The notes under the pieces: model-generated
Seen by the model: only the letters and a program-made list of their open reading frames with translations
What the model was told of the DNA's origin: nothing
Database searches by the model: none
NCBI GenBank assembly: GCA_963710355.1
Contig: CAVPZU010000001.1
Location: forward strand, 434,001 to 498,000
Direction: 5' to 3'
Source of the DNA: Fen-1359 sp963710355
Lineage (GTDB): Bacteria; Planctomycetota; Phycisphaerae; Sedimentisphaerales; Anaerobacaceae
DNA length: 64,000 bases
Made by a program: the position numbers and the translations under genes
Part shown: piece by piece, positions 57,914 through 64,000 of the stretch
Numbering within the stretch: the first letter of the stretch is position 1
Layout of the letters: the number at the start of each line of letters is the position of its first letter

Positions 57914-58768
57914 ATGAAAGAACAGAGATTTGTCAAAATTGAAGATACATTCATCGTCGATGAAGATTACAGGGAGGCATTTGGGAAACTGGGGATTAAT
58001 TCCATCGACGGCGTGTTCTCTTTTTCTGAAGGCCGGAATTTGGCCAAGAAAAATCTCGCTTCATACAGAAGCAGGCTGCGGTTTGAAACAGATTCGCCTA
58101 AAGGCATTTTATTTCTGAAGCGGTATAACAGGCCTCCGGTTCGGCTTCAGCTGAAAAACTGGTCTGCACAGAGAAGCAGGAAAAGCTGCGGTCGAATCGA
58201 TTTTGAAAACTCGCTGGAACTATCAAAACTCGGCATAAATACGGCAAAGGTAATTGCCTTCGGCGAACATTTGGGATTGCTTTTCGAGAAAAGGAGCTTT
58301 TGCATAACTGAACAAATCCCCGACGCCGAGGCAATCGAAAGAAAATTGCCCGACAGTTTCCTGAGCCGAAATAAAAAAAACAGATTGCTGCAGAAAGAAT
58401 TCATAAGAAAGCTGGCGGAGTTTGTCAAAAGGTTTCACGATACAGGCTATCGGCATCGCGACCTGTATTTCTCGCATATTTTCCGTGATACAACGGGGCA
58501 ATTTTTTCTTATAGATTTGTCCAGAACCTTCCGCCCATTATGTTTAGCACATTATTTTCGCATAAAAGACGTTGCACAATTATATTATTCGGCGCCGGCA
58601 AAATTCTTTTCGAAGGCCGACAGACTTCGTTTTTATTTCTTCTATTCAGACTGTCAAAAGTTGGGCAAAGAAGACAAGCGATTTATAAAAAGGCTGATAT
58701 GCAAGGTAAGACAGATTGCACGGCACGATAAAAAACATAACAGATCTATCCCTTGTGAGAGCTATTAA
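57914..58768 (+). CDS. LPS core kinase (WaaP/InaA-like)
   Basis: 284 residues, starting 4 bases after the GT9 stop. The C-terminal lobe has TGYRHRDLYFSHIFRDTTG, an H-R-D catalytic loop of the InaA/WaaP kinase family, followed by FFLIDLSRTFRP in the DFG position. The first lobe has ILFLKRYNRPP with the ATP-binding Lys. Family members phosphorylate heptose in the LPS inner core from ATP. Its place directly after the heptosyltransferase supports that role. Confidence 0.87.
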   Translation: MKEQRFVKIEDTFIVDEDYREAFGKLGINSIDGVFSFSEGRNLAKKNLASYRSRLRFETDSPKGILFLKRYNRPPVRLQLKNWSAQRSRKSCGRIDFENSLELSKLGINTAKVIAFGEHLGLLFEKRSFCITEQIPDAEAIERKLPDSFLSRNKKNRLLQKEFIRKLAEFVKRFHDTGYRHRDLYFSHIFRDTTGQFFLIDLSRTFRPLCLAHYFRIKDVAQLYYSAPAKFFSKADRLRFYFFYSDCQKLGKEDKRFIKRLICKVRQIARHDKKHNRSIPCESY

Positions 58769-58783
58769 AATTTTTTAACCGTA

Positions 58784-59976
58784 ATGAAAATGAAGATTGC
58801 GATAATAAATGAGCGGGCAATAACCGCGTTAGGCGGCGCAGAGCGTTCGGCAGCGGAGCTTACGGAGGCTCTGTTGCAGGCAGGCACAGATGTTCATCTG
58901 ATTGCGGCTGCGGGGGAGCAGGAAATTTCTGCAAAAAATGTTCACATCCTCTTTGGCGATAAGCGGACAAAAAGAGTCGGTTTCTGCTCATACAAAAAGG
59001 CAATAATCGAACATCTGGACAAAAATCATTACGATATCATTCACAGCTTTCTGCCCTTTGATTTTGCGGATGTATATCAGCCCCGCGGAGGCACTTACCC
59101 TGAAGCGATTATAAGAAATGCCGCAAGTTACCGGAATGGATTTATCGAATATTATAAAAGGATAACGGCCTTTGCCAATGTGCGGCGAACGATTCTTTGG
59201 CAGGCCGAAAGGAAACTTTGCAGGCCGGAAGACGGCCCGGTTATCGCCGCTCTATCGAATTATGTGGCCGAGCAATTCAAAAAACATTACAAAACAAGCG
59301 GACGTCGAATTGTGGTTGTCCCCAACGGCGTAAAAACCGACAGGAAAATCGACCCAGCCGAATCGGAGCAGACACGCTCACAAATCTTAAGTGAATTTGG
59401 CATAAAGAATACCAAGAAAGCAGTTTTGTTCTTGTTTGTCGCCAACAATTTCAGGCTGAAAGGACTGTCAGTTTTACTCGAGGCAATTTACAGGGCGACA
59501 AGAAAAAAAATCGACGGTTCAATTTTTCTCCTCGTTGCCAGCAGAGACAACAGCAGGAAATATATGGCTTCGGCAAAAAGACTGGGCATTGAAGGACGAA
59601 TCGACTTTTAAATTATGTTCGGGATATCGAAAAAATCACAGCAATTTCAGATGTGGCGGTTCTGCCGACATTTTATGACCCGTCGAGCAGATTTATTCTC
59701 GAGGCCATTGCCGCAGGCAAACCGGTAATAACGACAAGATATAACGGAGCGAGCGAGCTGTTGACAGATTATCGACACGGCAGAATAATTGACGAGCCTG
59801 AAAATATCGAGGCATTGGCAGATGGAATCGTTTATTTTACAAACAAAGACAACATTGCCAATGCTTCAGAAGCGATAGCCGCCGACAGCCTGAAAGAGCG
59901 GATTTCCATCGATTCTGCTGTCCGGCGGTTAATCAGGCTGTATGAAACGATACTCGAAAAGGAAAAAGAGGTAAGA
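58784..59976 (+). CDS. Family 4 glycosyltransferase, frameshifted
   Basis: The first frame (275 residues) opens ITALGGAERSAAELTEALLQ, an N-terminal GT4 motif, and includes PNGVKTDRKIDP and the start of the donor domain (FLFVANNFRLKGLSVLLEAI). It stops at 59611 because a T run has four instead of five T; the joined reading is RIDFLNYVRDIEKITAISDV AVLPTFYDPSSRFILEAIAA and GKPVITTRYNGASELL, the conserved GT4 C-terminal E-x7-E region. The corrected frame then runs without a stop into plsY, so a second indel near 59960 (purine run) or a real fusion must be assumed. LPS core sugar transfer is inferred from context. Confidence 0.83.
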
Positions 59977-60643
59977 ATGGATTTTTTATTGCTGATTATA
60001 GCAGCGTATTTTGTCGGCTCGATACCATTTGCATATATCTTTGCCAAAATTAAAGGCATTGATATTCGCAATATCGGTTCGGGCAATATCGGCGCAACGA
60101 ACCTGTCGCGAGCGCTCGGTAAAAAGTGGGGTTATTTTTGTTTTATTCTCGATACGTTAAAGGGTCTGCTGCCGACGTTAGCAGCTTCGTGGATTCTTCC
60201 GGCAAATCCATCCGCAGCGCAGTTGTTCGGCGCACTGGCAGTCGCAGCAGCCGCTGGTATTGGGCCATATTTTTCCGGTCTGGCTGAAATTTAAAGGGGG
60301 CAAAGGCGTGGCGACAAGTTTCGGCGCAGCTCTGGGGTTCTGGCCGTATTATACAATCTGCGCATTTGCTGCACTGGCTGTGTGGGTAATCGTAGTGCTG
60401 CTCAGCCGATACATCTCGCTGGCATCAATCATTGCAGCGATAGCTTTTCCGCTTGTCTTGACAGGGGCAATATTCATTTTCCCCGACTGGAGATATGGAA
60501 AACTTTGGCCGCTTTTAATAATGGCGGTAGCATTACCATTGATTGTGATTATTCGCCATCGCCCCAACATCAAAAGACTGCTTGCAGGAACAGAGAGTAA
60601 AATCTCCTTCGGCTTGTGGTCCAATCCACGCAGCGTTAAGTAG
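59977..60643 (+). CDS. plsY: Acyl-phosphate:glycerol-3-phosphate acyltransferase PlsY, frameshifted
   Basis: About 221 residues when joined, with AGAGG 6 bases before the ATG at 59977. The N-terminus FVGSIPFAYIFAKIKGIDIR NIGSGNIGATNLSRALGK holds the first two PlsY loops. At 60265 an extra C breaks the frame; removal gives GHIFPVWLKFKGGKGVATSF, the third conserved loop. Multi-pass inner-membrane enzyme that makes lysophosphatidic acid from acyl-phosphate. It follows the glycosyltransferase in the same frame. Confidence 0.92.
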
Positions 60644-60917
60644 AAAGATTTCCCGAAACAAGTTTGTAGATTCTAACTCTCCGCAACCCCCGGAGACCGA
60701 ACGCCCCCACATTGTTTCATCGCCGTCCTTCCTACATCCTCGGCGAACTGAACCGCCTCTCCTTATCCGTCTCTTCAAACGGCTCAGCATAGGCAACTTC
60801 GGCAACAACCTTAAGCGGCTTCATCACCAATAGTGATGCTGCCCCAAGGCCATAACGCCTTACCGATAGAACACCCACACCATATTTATTCCTTATTATC
60901 GACAAAATTATCGGATT
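60644..60917. other. Gene-free stretch rich in short hairpins
   Basis: No credible gene, but five short inverted repeats occur in about 170 bases: TCTCCG/CGGAGA (60679-60697), CGCCG/CGGCG (60721-60745), CCGT/ACGG (60769-60784), CATCAC/GTGATG (60822-60838) and AAGGC/GCCTT (60846-60861). The minus strand has a 30-codon frame from 60824 to 60732 (MKPLKVVAEVAYAEPFEETD, then KERRFSSPRM) without a good ribosome site. A structured RNA or a small protein gene is possible; neither is shown. Confidence 0.35.
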
Positions 60918-60942
60918 TTGAACACAAAATTATCGTTCTTAA

Positions 60943-60985
60943 AAAATTCTGTATTCTGTCTCCTGTATTCTGAATTCTGTTTCTT
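60943..60985. repeat. Heptamer words next to the polA 3' remnant
   Basis: On the minus strand CAGAATT, CAGAATA, CAGGAGA, CAGAATA, CAGAATT: five 7-bp words starting at the stop codon of the polA remnant. Confidence 0.75.
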
Positions 60986-61024
60986 ATTTTTGCCAGTTTG
61001 GCCCGATGGAGATATCGACTTTGA
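60984..61024 (-). pseudogene. Duplicated 3' end of polA
   Basis: On the minus strand 61024 to 60984 encodes KVDISIGPNWQK and a TAA stop, against KVDISTGSSWQK and TAG at the end of the intact polA (61750-61712). The DNA match covers ATTTTTGCCAG and a 16-of-17 block ending GGAGATATCGACTTT, plus some bases past the stop. It starts 15 bases after the stop of the small membrane protein gene. The remnant is closer to the PolA consensus (G-x-N-W) than the intact copy. Confidence 0.8.
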
Positions 61025-61038
61025 GGATTTTCAGAAAC

Positions 61039-61649
61039 TCATCCAATCCATTGAACCCAGTAAAGGCCATCAATTATTTTTTTGCCATGCTGCTCTTTCG
61101 GGTCTAAAGTTATAATAAAGCCCCCAAAATCACCAAATATTCCCAATTTTTTTATTGTCACTCTGTTCTTTTCTACATGAATATAGAGAGGATTTATTTT
61201 TGAAATGTATGGTGCAATATCAGCGACTTTATCAAATAGTATCCGTTTATTAAGGTATTTTTCATTATTCATCAAAGCTATTCCTTCCTGAACGATTTTT
61301 TCAGGATCACTTTTACTTAAAGAGTATTTTGCCCCAGGAACATAGGATCTGCATAACGGGAAAAAGGCCGCCAAATTGCGCCGATAAAAAAACAAGAAAG
61401 ACAAACAAGAGGTAATGGCCAGTAATGTTTAGATTTGATAGTCCATTTTATGGATTTAATTAAGCAGATTATAAGTATTACCACGTATGCAAGTGCAGTG
61501 AGTATCCATACAAAAAATAATATCATAAAACCAAAATTATATCCCTGAAAAAACAAATTCACAAAACCAACAATATCAAACAGAAGAGTGGATAAAATAA
61601 TAATTAAAAGAAAATTTCTTATTCTCCTTTTTGGAACTATATTTTTCAT
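61039..61649 (-). CDS. Small membrane protein of unknown function, probably frameshifted
   Basis: Two overlapping frames appear to be one protein of about 200 residues. The first starts MKNIVPKRRIRNFLLIII (ATG at 61649) and has three membrane helices (about residues 11-32, 38-60, 78-95), ending near 61317. The second continues SYVPGAKYSLSKSDPEKIVQ and ends IIDGLYWVQWIG at 61039; a single indel around 61345 joins RPFSRYADP to it. No family recognised. It lies between the intact polA and a copy of the polA 3' end, so it is probably an inserted gene. AT-rich compared with its neighbours. Confidence 0.65.
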
Positions 61650-61711
61650 ATTACTCTCAGATAAACTTACTTGTTCCACAAAGTAGCCATAAACAAATGT
61701 CAATTGTCTTT

Positions 61712-64000
61712 CTATTTTTGCCAGGATGAGCCGGTGGAGATATCGACTTTTAATGGAACGTCGAGTTTTATTGCTGTCGTCATTTCCTTACTTATCCATT
61801 TGGCGAAAGTATCGGCTTCTGATACGGGCAATTCAAAGACAAGCTCATCGTGGATTTGTAAAATCATTTTAACGGACAGTTTTTCGCTCTCGATTTTCCG
61901 CTGGATGTTTATCATCGCTACTTTTATAAGGTCGGCGGCAGAACCCTGAATTACCGTGTTAATCGCCATTCGCTCGGATTGGTTGCGCCTGTTGGCGTTT
62001 TTGGCTTTAATGTCAGGCAACGCTCGTCTGCGGTGAAGGATTGTCTCCGCAAAGCCGCTGCGCCGGGCGGTTTCGGTGACGTTATTCATAAAATCTCTGA
62101 TGGAGCTATAGCGGGCAAAGTAATCATCTATGAATTTTTTTGCTTCGGCCTGGCTGATGCCGACGCTCTGCGACAGCCCGAAAGCCCCCTGCCCGTATAT
62201 GATTCCGAAATTGACCGCCTTGCAGTGTGAACGCATCTCGTCCGTCACCTGCTCGATTGGGACGCCGTAAATCTGCGAGGCCACGAAGCGGTGGATGTCA
62301 CGGTCTTCGGCGAAGGCTTTTCGAAGGGCAGAATCTTTTGAAAAGTGTGCGAGCAACCGAAGCTCAATCTGGGAATAGTCGGCGCTCAGAATGCAGTCGG
62401 TCTTTTTGGCGGGGACAAAGGCGGAGCGGATTTTTCTGCCTATTCCAGTTCGGATGGGGATGTTCTGCAGGTTGGGGTTTGAGGAGCTTAAACGTCCGGT
62501 TTCGGTGACGGTCTGATTGAACGAGGTGTGGACCCTGCCGGTTTTAGGGTTTATCAGAAAGGGCAGCTTATCAACGTAGGTATTATGCAGTTTGCTTAAC
62601 TGGCGATATTCGAGGATGAGGGGAATAATTTTATGCCGGCCTGCGAGCTGTTCGAGAACGTCTGCGTCGGTGCTGCGCCCCCCTTTGCCGACCTTAAAGG
62701 ACTGCAGGTGCAGCTTGTCAAAGAGAATCTCAGCCAGCTGCTTTGGTGAATCAATATTGAAAACGGCCCCTGCGTGTTCGTAGATTTTGTCGGATAGCTG
62801 TTTTATCATTTCATTTATTTCGACAGACATTTTTTTCAACAGGCCGACATCGAGAGAAACGCCGTTAAATTCCATCGCAGCCAGCACGGAGACGAGGGGC
62901 ATCTCGACTTCCTCAAAGAGTTTCTTTAAATCCGGTTCGGCTTCGAGGCGGGAGGTGAAATATAGATATAGCTGATATGTAATGTCGGCATCCTGTGCGG
63001 AGTATTCGCAGGCAGCAGCGGTATCAACCATATCAAAGGTGAGCTGGTTTTTGCCTTTGCCTATAAGTGAAAAAATCGGGATACATTCGAACCCGAGAAA
63101 GTCGAGCGCCATCGAATCCATTGAATGACTGGTGCGGGTCGGGTCAAGACAATAGGAGGCGACCATTGTATCGAAGAAAATGCCCGCCAGCGGCATCCCC
63201 GCATTTTGGAGGATGAGCATATCGAATTTTATATTCTGGCCGACCTTTTTGATATTTTCATTTGCCAAAATGGGGGCAATTCTTTCCCGCACAGAACTAA
63301 CATCGAGGTGCCTTTGGCCGAGCGATGCTTTTACGGGCAGATAATAGGCCTTATGCGCCTGCCAGGAGAAACTGATGCCGACAAGCTCGGCTGCCATCGG
63401 CGAAAGCGACGTCGTTTCGGTATCAATCGCAAAAAACGCCTGTTTTTTCAGCTCGGCAAAAAAGGTGTCGAATTTTTGCGGCGAGTCTACCAGCTGGTAA
63501 TCGTGCGAAACAGTTTTCGCAGAAGCGGGTTCGCCAAAGCTGGCCCCTTGTTCATTCTCCGCAGCCCTGATTGAATCGGGGCGAAGGACGAATTGTTGGT
63601 CTTGTGTCTTGAGTCTTGAGTCTGGAGTCTGGAGTCTGTAGTCTGTAGTTTGTTGTCTGGAGTCTGGAGTCTGCGAAAGGCCTAACTGGGTCAGGAGGCG
63701 GCTGAAGCCAAGCTCGGTAAAAACAGAAGAGAGTTTTTCTCTATCGGGTTCTTTTAGTTTGAATTTTTGATAATCAATATCAATCGGCACCTGCGTATTT
63801 ATAATCATAAGCTCTTTGCTGAGATACGCCTGCTCCTTGAATTTACGCAGGTTTTCTCCTCTTTTTCCATCAATTTTATCGGCATTTTTATATAAATTAT
63901 CGAGAGAGCCGTATGCACCAATCAGCTTGATTGCGTTCATTTCACCGATTAGCGGCACGCCGGGGACATTGTCAGACGCATCACCCTGCAGCGCCAAAAC
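61712..64000 (-). CDS. polA: DNA polymerase I, N-terminal part outside window
   Basis: 762 codons visible. The end of the 5'-nuclease domain shows ALQGDASDNVPGVPLIG. The 3'-5' exonuclease domain keeps its acidic residues (FFAIDTETTSLSPMAAELVG, KFDMLILQNAG, YSAQDADITYQLY), so proofreading is likely active. The polymerase domain has ADYSQIELRLLAHFSKD (motif A), CKAVNFGIIYGQGAFGLSQ (motif B) and QIHDELVFELP (motif C). The linker between the 5'-nuclease and exonuclease domains contains DSRLKTQDQQ-type sequence encoded by 7-bp tandem words. The C-terminal end is duplicated downstream at 60984-61024. Confidence 0.96.
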   Translation of the reverse strand, partial: VLALQGDASDNVPGVPLIGEMNAIKLIGAYGSLDNLYKNADKIDGKRGENLRKFKEQAYLSKELMIINTQVPIDIDYQKFKLKEPDREKLSSVFTELGFSRLLTQLGLSQTPDSRQQTTDYRLQTPDSRLKTQDQQFVLRPDSIRAAENEQGASFGEPASAKTVSHDYQLVDSPQKFDTFFAELKKQAFFAIDTETTSLSPMAAELVGISFSWQAHKAYYLPVKASLGQRHLDVSSVRERIAPILANENIKKVGQNIKFDMLILQNAGMPLAGIFFDTMVASYCLDPTRTSHSMDSMALDFLGFECIPIFSLIGKGKNQLTFDMVDTAAACEYSAQDADITYQLYLYFTSRLEAEPDLKKLFEEVEMPLVSVLAAMEFNGVSLDVGLLKKMSVEINEMIKQLSDKIYEHAGAVFNIDSPKQLAEILFDKLHLQSFKVGKGGRSTDADVLEQLAGRHKIIPLILEYRQLSKLHNTYVDKLPFLINPKTGRVHTSFNQTVTETGRLSSSNPNLQNIPIRTGIGRKIRSAFVPAKKTDCILSADYSQIELRLLAHFSKDSALRKAFAEDRDIHRFVASQIYGVPIEQVTDEMRSHCKAVNFGIIYGQGAFGLSQSVGISQAEAKKFIDDYFARYSSIRDFMNNVTETARRSGFAETILHRRRALPDIKAKNANRRNQSERMAINTVIQGSAADLIKVAMINIQRKIESEKLSVKMILQIHDELVFELPVSEADTFAKWISKEMTTAIKLDVPLKVDISTGSSWQK
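63598..63673. repeat. Eleven heptamer words in frame within polA
   Basis: On the coding (minus) strand: CAGACTC twice, then CAGACAA, CAAACTA, CAGACTA, CAGACTC twice, AAGACTC twice and a diverged end. Seven bases is not a multiple of three, so the peptide repeats every 21 bases as heptapeptides (LQTPDSR, LKTQDQQ). It lies in the inter-domain linker, where length can vary. Confidence 0.9.

Noticed and set aside
60918..61115. Plus-strand frame with a dockerin-like segment DGDIDFEDFQKLI
   Set aside because: The same bases on the minus strand match the polA 3' end at DNA level including the stop codon, and the N-terminal part of the plus frame is only heptamer words. The dockerin look is a by-product.
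63598..63673. CRISPR or VNTR minisatellite
   Set aside because: Units are 7 bp, degenerate and without spacers, and they are translated in frame in polA.

Overview
The window looks like a chromosomal segment of an anaerobic, Gram-negative planctomycete, most likely of the class Phycisphaerae. That placement is an inference from several traits: a 23S-5S rRNA locus with no 16S gene beside it, a PEP-CTERM protein and dockerin-like C-termini, many secreted or lipoprotein glycoside hydrolases, an LPS-heptose pathway, and an oxygen-defence operon typical of strict anaerobes. No single marker proves it; the 23S gene at 9722-12722 would settle it.

Layout. 1-4727 (minus): type II secretion/type IV pilus genes gspE, gspF and a large pseudopilin, followed by the start of a secreted protein that leaves the window. 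5351-9337 (minus): folC, dprA and a Tat-exported GH88/105 hydrolase. 9428-13317 (minus): promoter, tRNA-Ile, tRNA-Ala, 23S, 5S, terminator. 13759-22942 (minus): an orphan membrane sensor, a membrane spermidine-synthase-like/TPR protein, nrnA, a small-protein/nucleotidyltransferase pair, typA, ribF and a hypothetical. 23073-24407 (plus): a ZIP metal transporter and a Fur-family regulator behind a 7-1-7 Fur-type palindrome. 24631-29324: a GLUG-repeat secreted protein, manA, a NusG paralogue, tRNA-Pro and a small accessory insertion. 29418-40462: a glycan-use locus (GH3, GH30, GPH sugar symporter, GH-A clan lipoprotein, GH94-like phosphorylase). 41116-45996 (plus): a PEP-CTERM protein, then rubrerythrin, thiol peroxidase, FprA, desulfoferrodoxin, a ferritin-like protein and a flavin-reductase/rubredoxin fusion. 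46011-51389: prmC, apt, a sigma-70 factor, rpsA, ispH. 51832-60643 (plus): a PepSY-like lipoprotein, then lpxK, hldE, gmhA, gmhB, heptosyltransferase, LPS kinase, glycosyltransferase and plsY. 61039-64000 (minus): a small membrane protein and polA (5' end outside the window).

Three things stand out beyond gene content. (1) At least twelve otherwise intact genes are split by single small indels, mostly in short homopolymers; this reads as consensus error in the assembly, and I annotate those genes as joined. (2) Twice (nrnA and polA) an extra gene sits directly downstream of an intact housekeeping gene and is followed at once by a second, partial copy of that gene's 3' end, as if whole genes had been slotted in at a gene terminus with the terminus duplicated. 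A third place (after the PepSY-like gene) has a dockerin-type 3' remnant in the same position. (3) A family of degenerate 7-bp tandem words (roughly CARAMTN) is scattered between genes and also lies in frame inside polA and lpxK; small GC-rich palindromes (TCCGCC...GGCGGA) behave similarly, one sitting inside another repeat and one inside a gene.
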